DNA from: Longimicrobium sp.
Lineage (GTDB): Bacteria; Gemmatimonadota; Gemmatimonadetes; Longimicrobiales; Longimicrobiaceae
NCBI GenBank assembly: GCA_036389795.1
Contig: DASVWD010000094.1
Location: 1-47,215 of the forward strand
Direction of reading: 5' to 3'
DNA: 47,215 nt
Positions within the stretch are counted from its first letter, which is position 1; each line of letters begins with the position of its first letter. The notes below the pieces were generated by a model that was given only the letters and a program-made list of their open reading frames with translations, made no database searches and was not told the DNA's origin. Shown here one piece after another: positions 16,297-25,874 of the stretch. Position numbers and translations under genes: made by a program.

Positions 16297-17169
16297 TCAC
16301 CAGCCCCGTTCGGAGCCGCCGCCGCTCCAGCCGCCCCCGCCGCCGAAGCCGCCGAACCCCCCTCCGCCGCCACCTCCCCCGAACCCGCCGCCGCCCCAGC
16401 CGCCTCCCATGGGGAAGGGAATGATGATCGGCCCGCCCCACCCGCGCCGGCGCCGCCGCCCGCCGCGCCCCCCGCCTCCCCTGCGGTTGATGAGGAAGTA
16501 GAGGACCATGAAGAGGATGAAGAGCAGGCCGGGCGGGAAGCCCCTGCTCCGGGTCGTCGGCCGCGGCTGCCGCTCGGAAACGGGGGGCGGCACGGGGGCC
16601 GCGCTCGGGTCCAGCTGGAAGCCGAAGTGCCGCGCGAAGTCGCCCGCCAGCGCCTGCACCCCCAGCCGGAGCCCCGCGGCGTAGTCGCCCCGGCGGAAGG
16701 CGGGGAGCATGTACTGGTCCTGGATGCGCCCCGACTCGGCCGCCGTGATGAAGTTGTTGGCCCCCTCCGACACGTGGATGCGCACCCGGCGGTCGCCCAG
16801 CGACAGCAGCACCAGCGCGCCCACGTTGCGCAGCGAGTCGCCGATCTCGCCGCGGCTGCCGATCCTCCACCCGCGCGCGATCTCGGTGGCGACCTCGAAG
16901 ATCGGCCGCCCCTCCAGCGAAGGCAGCGTGACCACCACGATCTCGGCGCCCCCGCTCTTCGCGCGCACGTCGTCCACGATCCCCTGGATCGCCGCTTCCG
17001 ACTGCGGGTCCAGGACGTTGGCGAAGTCGTTGACGTACCCCGTGGGCGCGGGGATGCGCAGCCCGCCGAGGTCGAGCGGGCCGGGCGCCTGCGCGCGCGA
17101 CGGGACGGCAAAGAGGAGCGCCGCGGCCACGAGCGTCGCGGTGCCAGGGAGCGGGCGCGGCCGTCGCAC
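16297..17169 (-). CDS. TPM-domain membrane protein (YgcG family)
   Basis: The protein has 290 residues from the GTG at 17169. The frame contains no ATG below 17337, and that one would overlap the divergent gene. A signal (TATLVAAALLFAVPSRAQ) is followed by a TPM domain at about 40-165 (GYVNDFANVLDPQSEAAIQG, AEIVVVTLPSL, NVGALVLLSL, RVRIHVSEG). A transmembrane helix (LLFILFMVLYFLI) comes next, then an Arg patch and a Gly-rich tail (GGGGFGGGGGGGG, ending GW). The layout is that of TPM proteins, with the domain outside the cytoplasm. It is the first gene of the operon with the nucleotidyltransferase and lemA. Confidence 0.88.
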   Translation of the reverse strand: MRRPRPLPGTATLVAAALLFAVPSRAQAPGPLDLGGLRIPAPTGYVNDFANVLDPQSEAAIQGIVDDVRAKSGGAEIVVVTLPSLEGRPIFEVATEIARGWRIGSRGEIGDSLRNVGALVLLSLGDRRVRIHVSEGANNFITAAESGRIQDQYMLPAFRRGDYAAGLRLGVQALAGDFARHFGFQLDPSAAPVPPPVSERQPRPTTRSRGFPPGLLFILFMVLYFLINRRGGGGRGGRRRRRGWGGPIIIPFPMGGGWGGGGFGGGGGGGGFGGFGGGGGWSGGGSERGW

Positions 17170-17247
17170 GCGTTGTGCGATGGGTGGGGCGCCCGTACGT
17201 TGCCTCGTCAGACCGGTCAGTCCAGCCTCCTCCAACGGAGCCGTTGC

Positions 17248-17862
17248 TTGAGAATCCCTCGAACCCTTCCACCGCCCGGGGCGCTCGCCCTGGCCGCGCT
17301 GGCCGCGTGCGGCGGCGGGCCGAAGGTGGTGGTCCACGCCGCCCTCGACGGGCAGCCGGTGGCCGACCTCCCCGTGCGGCTCCTACCGTACGACCGCGAG
17401 GCCGTTCTCGATTCACTGGCCGGCGAGCGCGGGGACACCATCCCCGAGGTTCCGCAGGAACTGCTCCAGCGCCTCTCGGCCCTCCAGGCGCGGGAGGCGC
17501 AGCTCCGCCAGCGCGGCGACACCGTGCCCGCGGCCGTGCGCGCGGAGCGGCAGGCGCTGCTGGCGCGCGCCGACTCGCTGCGCAAGGCGCGCGCGGCGTG
17601 GCTGGAGAAGATCCGCGAGCCGTACGAAGAGGCGGTGGAGAAGGCCGCCGCCGCCGCCGGCACCGGCGAGAAGGCCGACACCACCGACGCCGCGGGCCGC
17701 GCCGAGCTCGAGGCCGGCGAGCTCGCGAAGGGGTGGCTGGTGGCCACCTACGTGCTCCCCGAGACGGTGCTGGAGTGGGAGGTCCCCGTCACCCTCCGCG
17801 GCGACAGCACGGTGGTGCGGCTCACCCGCCGCAACGCCCGCGAGGAGCCGCTGCTCCCCTGA
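17248..17862 (+). CDS. Lipoprotein with coiled-coil middle
   Basis: A 204-residue protein from the TTG at 17248, chosen because GGAG lies 7 bases upstream and it yields a lipoprotein signal (PPPGALALAALAACGGG). After a beta segment (KVVVHAALDGQPVADLPVRLL) comes a long charged helix (LQRLSALQAREAQLRQR ... LRKARAAWLEKIREPYEEAVE), probably coiled coil. The C-terminal strands include LAKGWLVATYVLPETVLEWE and VPVTLRGDSTVVRL. I do not recognise the family. It is divergent from the TPM operon, 78 bases away, so the promoters must lie back to back. Confidence 0.65.
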   Translation: MRIPRTLPPPGALALAALAACGGGPKVVVHAALDGQPVADLPVRLLPYDREAVLDSLAGERGDTIPEVPQELLQRLSALQAREAQLRQRGDTVPAAVRAERQALLARADSLRKARAAWLEKIREPYEEAVEKAAAAAGTGEKADTTDAAGRAELEAGELAKGWLVATYVLPETVLEWEVPVTLRGDSTVVRLTRRNAREEPLLP

Positions 17863-17937
17863 GCCGCGCCGGTTCGCGCTGATTCTTACTGCCCGGACGG
17901 CGCAACGGCAACCGCCCGGACCGCGACGGCGTGGTGC

Positions 17938-18082
17938 GGGCGTGTCCCTCCGCTGCGCTCCGGGCCGGGCTGCGCGCGCCGTAGGGCACGATACGGCCGT
18001 GCCCAACGGCGCCGGGCCACCGCCGCCACGAAACCCCTGTGGCGGCGGCGTCCCGGCCCTGTCGGGCGCGCATCCCTCACGC
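17938..18082. repeat. 145-bp structured repeat, copy B
   Basis: Matches 9061-9203 end to end. The centre folds as GCGCCGT.A.GGGCACG / CGTGCCC.A.ACGGCGC. A second hairpin, GCCGCCAC...GTGGCGGC, follows. It is non-coding and lies between convergent genes. Confidence 0.7.
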
Positions 18083-18157
18083 AACCCCAGGGAACAGGGA
18101 ACAGGGAACAGCCGGCACCCCCGGTCCCGACCACCGCACCGGGCTACGTAAAGTCCA

Positions 18158-18208
18158 CCCTCTCCCGAAGTTGGGAGAGGGTTGCCGCTCTACGGCGGCG
18201 GGTGAGGG
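18158..18208 (+). repeat. CCCTCTCCCG hairpin repeat, copy 2
   Basis: ACCCTCTCCCGaagttGGGAGAGGGT is a near-perfect hairpin followed by a GGCGGGTGAGGGCC tail. A related hairpin is at 47157. Downstream, at about 18247-18265, is the CGCGCGAAGCGCCG module shared with 9308-9362. The 17863-18296 gap holds only repeats. Confidence 0.5.
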
Positions 18209-18296
18209 CCCCCGCGCGGCGCCGGTGCCGCCGCTCGTGAGGAATCTCCCCGCGCGACCGCCGCGCGAAGCGCCGAGATTTCAGCCAGCAAGCGGC

Positions 18297-18328
18297 AGGG
18301 CCCGCCCCGGTTCCCCGGGGCGGGCCCT
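18297..18328 (-). terminator. Terminator after tamB
   Basis: AGGGCCCGCCCCGG ttcc CCGGGGCGGGCCCT is a perfect 14-base-pair stem with a 4-base loop, three bases past the tamB stop codon. Confidence 0.8.
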
Positions 18329-18331
18329 GCG

Positions 18332-21300
18332 TCATCTTCGCTTCTCCTCCCGCCGCTCGTCCCGCTGCGGGCTCTCCGGGGGCGGCGGGGGCGCCGGCTC
18401 GCCCGTGGGCGTCGACGGCTTGCCGGGCTCCGGCTGGCGGGGGTCGCGCCTGCGCCGGCTCGGGCCGATGTCGGCCTGCACCTTGGGGCGGCCGTACTCC
18501 CAGCGCGCCCGCGCGTCCACCGTGATCTGGTTCCCCCGGTTGAACTCGCGCCGCACCAGCGGGTCGCGCCGCACCGGCTCGTACGCCGCCCGCAGGCGCA
18601 GCCGCCGCGTCACCTCCCAGTCGATCGCTCCGCCCAGCTTCTCGTTCCCCGAGAACACGTCCACCAGCTGGATCGAGGCGAAGACGTTGCTGACCACCTC
18701 CTTCCCCGCCTCGATCGACACCGGGCCCAGGAGCCCCAGCCCGAAGGTGCTGGCGCTCGCCCCCGACGCCCCCACCGAGGCCGCCGCGGTGCTGGTGCGC
18801 ACCCGCACGTAGTCCACGAAGCCGGTCTTGATCAGCGTCCGCTCGATCTGCCCGGCCAGCCAGTTGCCGATCGCCTCCTGGAAGAAGATCCCCCGCGTGA
18901 TCTCGTCGGGGAGCCCCTCCAGGTCCTCGAAGCGCCGCCCGAACACCAGCAGCTCCGCCAGCTCCGACGACGGCAGCGGCGGGCGCGTGTCGGAGGTGAG
19001 CTCCACCTGCGGGTTCTGCAGGGTGCCGGTGACGTGCACCAGCACCGTCAGCGGCTCGTCGCGCGTCCCCGAGCGCACCTCGTGCGCGGCCGTGATGTCG
19101 AGCGCCGGGTTCAGCTCCGGCGTCCCGAAGAAGCGCACCTCGCCCTCCACCACCTCGAACTCGCGCTCGACGGTGAGCACCTCCAGCGTGTAGGTGCCGC
19201 GCACCGCCTGCACCGCGCCGTAGATGAGCGGCACCTCCGAGCCCGGCGGCCGGTCCACCGTGATCCCCTCGTCGCCCGAGGCGATCTGGATGCGCGCCTC
19301 GGGCGACTCCAGCCACACGTTGTCGCCGATGTCGATGCGCAGGTCGCGCGGGACGAACGCCGCCAGGAGCGCCGCCGCCCCCTGCGGCGCCGTCGCCGTG
19401 TCGGCCCCCAGCGCGCCCACCTCCGCGGCCACGATCTCGCGCTCCCGCTCGGCCCCGAACTCCGGCAGGTAGATCACCGCGTCGTTGATCTCCATCCGCC
19501 CCGTGAGAGAGGCGCCGGGGAAGTTCCCCGTCACCCGCAGCCGCGCGTTGACCTCGGCCTCGGCCAGCTCGGGGTTGTCGGCCACCTTGAAGTCGTCCAG
19601 GACGAGCGCCAGGTCCAGCAGCGGCCGCGTGGGGTCGTCCAGCCGCACGGTGCCGTTCAGGAAGGCGCTCCCGTCGTTGCCGCTCCGGGCCCTGAGCGAG
19701 TCGATGCGGATCTCGTTGCCCGCCAGCGAGAGCCGGCCGTTGATCGCCGACCAGCGCGCCTTCAGCGGCACCACGGTGAGCGCGCCGCGCTCCACCGAGG
19801 CGCTCCCGCTCACCCGCGGGTCGCCGGGAGTGCCGCGCACCTCCACCTGCGCCCGCATCACCCCTTCCGCGTCCTCCACGAACTGCGGGAAGCCGGCCGC
19901 CACCAGCCCCAGCGGCACCGAGTCGGCCGCGATCGTCGCGGTGAGCGGCCCGTTCTCCAGCACGTCGAAGCCGGGGACGATCCCCCCCAGCGTGAGCGTC
20001 ATCGGCACCGTGGCGCGGGCGGCCAGCACCTCGCGAGAGCCCACCCGCACCCCCGCGCTCGCCTCCAGCCGCCCGGCCGCGTAGTTCGCCACCACGTGCA
20101 CCGAGTCGGCCAGCGCCCCGCCGAAGCGCAAGCTGTCGACCCGCGCGTCCAGGGTGAGCCGCGGGTCCTCCACCGTGCCGTGCAGGGTGGCGTCGACCCG
20201 CAGCATCCCCTCGGCGTCGGGGAAGGCGGGGAAGATGCGGTGCGCCTCGGCCAGGTCGATCCCCTCGGCGTGCAGGCGGAAGTCGGCGCTGCCGCGCGGC
20301 GGGATGGCGCCGTCCATCGCCAGGAAGCCGCTCCCCGCGCCCGTGCGCCGCAGCAGCAGGTTCTCCACCGCCAGCCCCCGCTCGGCCGCCCACCCCACGC
20401 GCGCCCGCTCGGCCAGGCGCCACTCGGTCCCCGCCACCCGCAGCGTCAGCTGGTCCAGGATGGCGCCCTGCACGGTGAGCCCGCCCGGGACCAGCTCCAG
20501 CGTCCCGGCCGCCGTCAGGTCGGTCTGCGGGTCGCGCCGCGCCGAGAGGCCGAACGAGGCCCGGCCGCGCGAGGCGTTCCCCTCCAGGGTGAGCGCCTGC
20601 AGGCGCAGCCCGCCCGACTCCAGGTCGGTCCCGTCCAGCTTGGCGGTGGCCGTCCACCCCGCCGGCTCCTTCACCCCGCGCGCGTCGAAGTCCAGCGACC
20701 CCGCCGCGTACTTCCCGTAGCGGAAGCCGCGCGCCTGCCCGGTGGCCGCGAAGGTGGGCATCCGGATCGTCCCGCCCACGCTCCCCCGCGCCAGGAGCGA
20801 CCCCGCCAGGTCCGGGAGCGTGTCGGCCCCGGGGACCAGCGGGCGGACGGCGGCCAGGTTGGGCACGTCGAGCGAGAAGGTGAGCGGCACCTCGGCCGGG
20901 CGGGTGATCCCCAGCGCCCCGCGCGCCTCCAGCCGCCCCCCGCGCACCGCGAAGAGGAGGGTGTCCACGCGCAGGATGTTGCCGTCGCTGGAGAGGCGCG
21001 CCACCCCCGCCAGGAGCGGCAGCCCGCCGATGGTGGACCCGGCCGCCAGGTTCAGGTCGACGCGGCCCACGAACGTCTCCGGCGTGGTCCCCCGCCCCTC
21101 GACCGACACCGTCCCCGTCACCCGCGAGCGCGGCAGGAAGGAGAGCAGCGGGAGCCCGGAGAGGTCCAGCCCGCCTACCGCGCCGCTGACCGCGTAGCGG
21201 GGCACCGTCCCCGGCTGGAACCACCCCTCCAGGTCCAGCGCGCCCTGCGGCCCGCGCAGCCCCACGTCGAAGCGGTACGGCTGCCCCCCGCCGCCGGCCA

Positions 21301-23356
21301 GCCGGATCGGCCCGCTCACCGGGCCCGGCAGCAGGTCGGGGCGGCCCAGGAGGAGCCCCAGCTGGAAGTCGTCCACCCGCCCGGTTACGTCGAACACCGC
21401 CGGCCCGCCGCCGGGGCGCCGCACGGTGCCGCCCAGGGTGAAGCGGCCCTGGCCCGCCGCCATGTTCACGTCGAAGCGGAAGTCCTCCGTGGTCCCCCGC
21501 GCCGCGAAGGTGCCGGTGAGCGGGCCCTCCACCGGCGTCCGCGTCGCCAGCACGCCGCCCGGCCGGAACGCCTCCACCCGCCCCGACACGTCGAAGCGCG
21601 GCGCCGCCCCGCCGAAGGCCAGCGTCCCGCGCGCCTCCAGCGCCCCCGCCGCCCCCTCCAGGTCCACGTCGAAGCGCGCCTCGCGGTTGGTCCCCGAGAG
21701 GCGGATCGGCCCCGAGAGGGTGGCCGAGCGGAAGGGGAGGGCGGGGAAGAGCTCGGTGAGCGTGGCGAGCGCCAGCGGCTCGGCGCGCGCCTCCAGCCGG
21801 TAGCGCATGGTCTTGCCGAGCGACAGCTCGCCCGAGAGGCCGGTGAGGCGCGTCTCCGGCGCGGTCCCCACCGCGTACGCCAGGTCGCCGCCGCTGATGC
21901 GCAGCTGCGCGAGCGTCCCCGAGAGGGTGGCCCCGCCGCGCAGCGTCCCCCGCAGCAGGCCGCGCTGGGCGGGCGCGGCGTCGGCGAAGAGCGCCAGGTG
22001 CACCGGGTCGGCGCTCACCCGCAGCCCGTCGAAGCGCACCCCCTCCGGGCCGAAGCGCACCAGGCCGCGCGCGGTGAGGGACGACGGCGGCACGTCGCGC
22101 GTCGTCTTCGGGGTCAGCGTCGCCGCCAGGTCCACGCGCAGCGGCCCGCCGCGCCCGGCCTCCAGCACGTCCAGCGAGGCCACCGTTCCGCGCAGCTCGC
22201 CGGCGACGGGGAGGTCCTGGGCGAACCCCAGCGTCTCCAGGTCGCGCAGGCGGAGCGGCGAAAGAGTCAGCCGCGTGTTGGAGAAGACCGGCTCCGCGCC
22301 GGGGGTGGTGACGGCCGTCAGGCGCCCGGAGACGCGCGAGTCGAGCACGGCCACGTCGGCGTCGGTCACCGTCCAGCGGGTGCGGCTGCCGGCGAGCGTC
22401 TCGATCGCCAGCGCGAAGCGGGCGGTCCCCTCGCGCGGCACGGGGAAGCCCATCCCGGCCAGGTCGCGCAGGTCGAGCGGGTGGGCGCGCAGCCGCACGT
22501 CGTAGCGCGGCGCGGGCCCGCCCGTGGCGATGGAGCCCTCGCCGTCGAACGAGGAGTACGGGGTGCGGAAGGTCTGGAGGTCGAAGCGGATCGTCTTGTC
22601 GCCGCGGTCCTCGAACCAGCCGGCCAGCGCCTCGATGCGCGTGTCGGGATTGGTGACGCGGGCGCTGGCGCGCGCGATCTCCACCCGCCACCCGGTGCTG
22701 CCGCCCACGCGCACCATCCCCAGCGTGGCGTCCAGGTCGTTCACGTAGTGGACGTTGAGCCACCGCCCGCGGTAGCGCACCACCTCGGGCGTGCCCCCGG
22801 AGGCGTAGCGCGCGGGCGGCCCCCGGCGCGGCGGCGTGGACGGCGTGGCGATGCGCGCCCGCCCGTCGACGATGCGTAAGCTTCGGAAGACGAGCGGGCG
22901 GGCGGCCGACTCCTCGTCGGCCGCGCCGGGACGCTGCACCGGCTGGCCGCGCGCCTCCACGGCGAAGATCTGGAAGACGTTCCACTCGCCGCGCGCGTCC
23001 TGCACCATGCTGAGCTTCGGCCGTACGATCTCGCCCTCGTCGAACACGATCGGACCGGTCCCCGCCAGCGAGCCGGCCAGGAGCCGCGCGCGGACCACGG
23101 GCGAGGCGGCGATGGTGTCGCCGCTCCGGTCCAGGAAGGCCACGTCGCGCAGGAGGATCCGCAAAGACCCGTCGGGCTCCACGTCCTCCAGCTTGAACGC
23201 CTGCTCGGGGAGGCCCAGCGCCACGCGGACTCGCTCCTCCACCACCCGGGTGCGCGCCGCGTTCACGTACAGGTACACCACCAGGAAGGTCCCCAGGAAC
23301 CCCGCCAGCACGCCCACGACGAGCAGGGCGACCCGGTCCAGGCGGCGGCGCGCCAT
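18332..23356 (-). CDS. tamB: Translocation and assembly module TamB
   Basis: A 1674-residue protein: an N-terminal membrane helix (VALLVVGVLAGFLGTFLVVYLY, residues 9-30), then a very long beta-rich region of repeated short strands, the periplasm-spanning groove of AsmA-like proteins. The DUF490/TamB domain follows (PLTVLVHVTGTLQNPQVELT, SSELAELLVFG, QEAIGNWLAGQIERTLIKTG). These proteins bridge the inner and outer membranes and move phospholipid and/or help insert outer-membrane proteins with TamA. After the last predicted strands the protein ends in a Pro- and Lys/Arg-rich tail (GEPAPPPPPESPQRDERREE), beyond the usual family end. The start lies one base past the tamA stop, so the two are one operon. 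Confidence 0.93.
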   Translation of the reverse strand: MARRRLDRVALLVVGVLAGFLGTFLVVYLYVNAARTRVVEERVRVALGLPEQAFKLEDVEPDGSLRILLRDVAFLDRSGDTIAASPVVRARLLAGSLAGTGPIVFDEGEIVRPKLSMVQDARGEWNVFQIFAVEARGQPVQRPGAADEESAARPLVFRSLRIVDGRARIATPSTPPRRGPPARYASGGTPEVVRYRGRWLNVHYVNDLDATLGMVRVGGSTGWRVEIARASARVTNPDTRIEALAGWFEDRGDKTIRFDLQTFRTPYSSFDGEGSIATGGPAPRYDVRLRAHPLDLRDLAGMGFPVPREGTARFALAIETLAGSRTRWTVTDADVAVLDSRVSGRLTAVTTPGAEPVFSNTRLTLSPLRLRDLETLGFAQDLPVAGELRGTVASLDVLEAGRGGPLRVDLAATLTPKTTRDVPPSSLTARGLVRFGPEGVRFDGLRVSADPVHLALFADAAPAQRGLLRGTLRGGATLSGTLAQLRISGGDLAYAVGTAPETRLTGLSGELSLGKTMRYRLEARAEPLALATLTELFPALPFRSATLSGPIRLSGTNREARFDVDLEGAAGALEARGTLAFGGAAPRFDVSGRVEAFRPGGVLATRTPVEGPLTGTFAARGTTEDFRFDVNMAAGQGRFTLGGTVRRPGGGPAVFDVTGRVDDFQLGLLLGRPDLLPGPVSGPIRLAGGGGQPYRFDVGLRGPQGALDLEGWFQPGTVPRYAVSGAVGGLDLSGLPLLSFLPRSRVTGTVSVEGRGTTPETFVGRVDLNLAAGSTIGGLPLLAGVARLSSDGNILRVDTLLFAVRGGRLEARGALGITRPAEVPLTFSLDVPNLAAVRPLVPGADTLPDLAGSLLARGSVGGTIRMPTFAATGQARGFRYGKYAAGSLDFDARGVKEPAGWTATAKLDGTDLESGGLRLQALTLEGNASRGRASFGLSARRDPQTDLTAAGTLELVPGGLTVQGAILDQLTLRVAGTEWRLAERARVGWAAERGLAVENLLLRRTGAGSGFLAMDGAIPPRGSADFRLHAEGIDLAEAHRIFPAFPDAEGMLRVDATLHGTVEDPRLTLDARVDSLRFGGALADSVHVVANYAAGRLEASAGVRVGSREVLAARATVPMTLTLGGIVPGFDVLENGPLTATIAADSVPLGLVAAGFPQFVEDAEGVMRAQVEVRGTPGDPRVSGSASVERGALTVVPLKARWSAINGRLSLAGNEIRIDSLRARSGNDGSAFLNGTVRLDDPTRPLLDLALVLDDFKVADNPELAEAEVNARLRVTGNFPGASLTGRMEINDAVIYLPEFGAEREREIVAAEVGALGADTATAPQGAAALLAAFVPRDLRIDIGDNVWLESPEARIQIASGDEGITVDRPPGSEVPLIYGAVQAVRGTYTLEVLTVEREFEVVEGEVRFFGTPELNPALDITAAHEVRSGTRDEPLTVLVHVTGTLQNPQVELTSDTRPPLPSSELAELLVFGRRFEDLEGLPDEITRGIFFQEAIGNWLAGQIERTLIKTGFVDYVRVRTSTAAASVGASGASASTFGLGLLGPVSIEAGKEVVSNVFASIQLVDVFSGNEKLGGAIDWEVTRRLRLRAAYEPVRRDPLVRREFNRGNQITVDARARWEYGRPKVQADIGPSRRRRDPRQPEPGKPSTPTGEPAPPPPPESPQRDERREEKRR

Positions 23357-23357
23357 C

Positions 23358-25577
23358 CTAGAACGCCGTCCCGATGCTGAGGTGCAGCGTCAGCCGGCGC
23401 GTGCAGACGCGCCGCCGGGTGGGGACGAACTCGCGGTCCAGCGGCCCCTCCAGCGAGCCGGTCTCGGTGATCTTGAAGAGCGGCCCCGGCACGCACCCGT
23501 ACGGGTTGTAGGCCAGGTCTGCGCGCAGCGGCCCCACCGGCGAGGCGTAGCGCAGCCCCGCCCCCGGCGTGAAGCGCAGGCCGGGATCGGAGGTGAGCGT
23601 GTCGGACGACCACACCCGCCCCGCGTCCACGAACGCCGCCAGCCGCAGGTTGTCGCGGAAGAACGGCGAGGGAGCGGTGAGCTCCGCGGTGCCCACCACC
23701 ATCCCCGTCCCCCCCGTCCCCGAGGCCACCAGGTCCACGTCCGGCTTCTCGTCGTCGTCGCCCTCGTCGGGGCGCACGCGGCGGATGTAGACCAGGGGGC
23801 CCAGCTGGTTGCGGCGGTAGCCGCGCACCGTGGTGGCCCCGCCCGCGTAGAAGCGCCGCTGCGGCGGGATGAAGCCGTCGCCCACCACCCCCTCCAGGAA
23901 GGTGCCGCCGGTGAGCCTGAGCTGCAGCACCCAGTCCTCGCGCAGCTCGCGGTAGACGCTCCCGTCGCCCAGCACGCGCAGGTACTCGTCTTCCGAGCCG
24001 ATGAAGCTGGAGGCGTAGTCGGTGCCCAGGCGCACCTGGTAGCCGCCGCTGGGGAAGGGGTCCAGCCGCACCCGGTTGCGAAGGAGCCCCAGCGACAGGA
24101 AGTTCGACCAGCGCGGCTCCTTGAGCGTGGCGATGTCGCCGGGCTCGCACACCTCGTACGCCACGCAGAAGAAGAAGTCGCTGGCCTGGGTGCTCCCCCG
24201 CTCCACCGTGAAGGTGGTGGAGAACACGGTGAAGGGCGCCACCTGCCGGATCAACCCCACCTGCCCGCCCAGCGCCGTGCGCACGTAGAGCCCCAGCTCG
24301 GAGATGCGCTCGGTGTACGCGCTGGCGCCGATGCTGGTGCGGGTGCCGAACCAGCGCGGCTGGAGGAAGTCGGCCGCCAGCCGGTAGTTGATCGCCTGCG
24401 CGATCAGCGTGTCCACCCGGGTGGGCTGGTTGTCGAGGCTGAACTCGCGGCAGAGCGAGTTCTCCAGCCCCGCGTCCAGCGGCGTCCCCACGCCCACCTT
24501 GGAGACCAGCCCCGAGACCTCCAGCCGCCGGGCGCCGCCCAGGAAGTTGCGGTCGGTGTGGCTGGCCTGGCCGCGGAAGCAGTCCAGCGTGCCGTACCCC
24601 GCCGAGAGGTCCACCGCGTAGCGCGGCGCCTCCACGATGCGCACCAGCACCGTGCTCCCGATGCTGTCGCGGTCCAGCTCCAGCGAGTCGGGGGTCACCT
24701 GCAGCGACTCGGGCGCCACCTCCACGGTGGCGTAGTCCACCAGCTCCAGGTCGTACAGGTTGCGCTGGCTCCGGGCCAGCTCCGTGCTCCGGAGCCGCTG
24801 CCCTTCGCGGAACGAGAGCGAGTGCAGCGCCGTGCGCTGGGTGAGCCGGTAGTTGCCCACGAAGATGATGCTGTCCACCGTCACCACCGGCCCGGGCACC
24901 GCCTGCAGCTGCACCTGGGCCGCGTCGGCGATGGTGTCGATCTGGTAGTTGCGCAGCACCTGCGCGTAGGCGTGCCCCTCCTCCAGCAGCGCGTTCCTCA
25001 CGGTGTCGACCGAGGCCACGAAGTCGATGCGCCGGAACGGCTCGCCCACCTTGAGCGGCACCCGCTTGACGAGCTCTTCCTCGGGGATCGCCCGCTCGGT
25101 GCCGTCGATCTCCAGCGCCGTGAGCCGCACCAGGTCGCCGGGGAGGATGGCGAAGCGCACCGCCACCTTGTCGTCGCCCGCGTCGGTGACCGAGGGGGTC
25201 ACGCGCGTGCCGTAGTAGCCCTGGTCGCGGTAGAAGAGCTGGATGCGCACCACGTCGCGCGCCAGCACCTCCAGGTCCAGGTGGTAGTCCTTGTCGAGGA
25301 GGCCGAAGGGGCAGACGTGGAGGAAGAGGAACCCGCAGCTGCTGGGGCGGGTGGTGACCACGGCGTTCAGCGAGTCCTCGGGGACCTGCAGGTCGCCCGA
25401 GAACTCCACCTCCTTCACCTCGCGCCCCTCGAAGGCCGAGAACTGGGGGAGGGGGCCGGCCGGCGCCCCGCCGCCGGCGCTCGCGCACGCGGCCAGCGCG
25501 GCCGCGGCCCAGAGCACGACGAGCGCGCGCGGGCCGCCGAAGGTCGCAGAGGCGCCGCGCTGGGGGCGTGCGAGCAT
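23358..25577 (-). CDS. tamA: TamA/BamA-family outer-membrane protein (Omp85)
   Basis: The 739-residue protein has an export signal ending in LAACASAGGG (possible lipid anchor). POTRA domains come next at about 50-330 (VKEVEFSGDLQVPEDSLN, LVRLTALEIDGTERAIPEEE, VVTVDSIIFVGNYRLTQRT). A C-terminal Omp85 barrel follows, with GGATTVRGYRRNQLGP (the conserved RGY/F loop) and a final aromatic end LHLSIGTAF recognised by the Bam machinery. It forms the outer-membrane half of the TAM complex with the adjacent TamB. Cysteines are unusually frequent for a barrel protein (SSCGFLFLHVCPFG, FFFCVAYEVCEPG). Confidence 0.92.
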   Translation of the reverse strand: MLARPQRGASATFGGPRALVVLWAAAALAACASAGGGAPAGPLPQFSAFEGREVKEVEFSGDLQVPEDSLNAVVTTRPSSCGFLFLHVCPFGLLDKDYHLDLEVLARDVVRIQLFYRDQGYYGTRVTPSVTDAGDDKVAVRFAILPGDLVRLTALEIDGTERAIPEEELVKRVPLKVGEPFRRIDFVASVDTVRNALLEEGHAYAQVLRNYQIDTIADAAQVQLQAVPGPVVTVDSIIFVGNYRLTQRTALHSLSFREGQRLRSTELARSQRNLYDLELVDYATVEVAPESLQVTPDSLELDRDSIGSTVLVRIVEAPRYAVDLSAGYGTLDCFRGQASHTDRNFLGGARRLEVSGLVSKVGVGTPLDAGLENSLCREFSLDNQPTRVDTLIAQAINYRLAADFLQPRWFGTRTSIGASAYTERISELGLYVRTALGGQVGLIRQVAPFTVFSTTFTVERGSTQASDFFFCVAYEVCEPGDIATLKEPRWSNFLSLGLLRNRVRLDPFPSGGYQVRLGTDYASSFIGSEDEYLRVLGDGSVYRELREDWVLQLRLTGGTFLEGVVGDGFIPPQRRFYAGGATTVRGYRRNQLGPLVYIRRVRPDEGDDDEKPDVDLVASGTGGTGMVVGTAELTAPSPFFRDNLRLAAFVDAGRVWSSDTLTSDPGLRFTPGAGLRYASPVGPLRADLAYNPYGCVPGPLFKITETGSLEGPLDREFVPTRRRVCTRRLTLHLSIGTAF

Positions 25578-25874
25578 TCAGGGACTCGGGAAGCGGGACA
25601 TGCCGCGGCGCCTGCGCGCGGCGGACGCCGGCGGTGCGGCAGGAGCCGCCGGCGCGACCGGCAATCTACATCGGCGCGGCGCGGGATCAAACGGCGCCGC
25701 GGTCGTCTCTGTCTCGGGAGCTCCGCCGCCGGAAGCGCGGCGGAAACGCTCGTCGCACAAGCATCCCGTGTGCCAGCCGCCCCGGAGCCGGGAATCCGCG
25801 CCGCTGCTGGCCCGGCCGCGCTCCGCCGCGCGGGGGTGTGTCTCCCCGCGCGGACGTGCTGTCCTCCCAACGGG

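Noticed and set aside
19034-22879. Long plus-strand open frame opposite tamB
   Set aside because: His/Arg/Pro-rich shadow of tamB; no start signal and no fold-like pattern.
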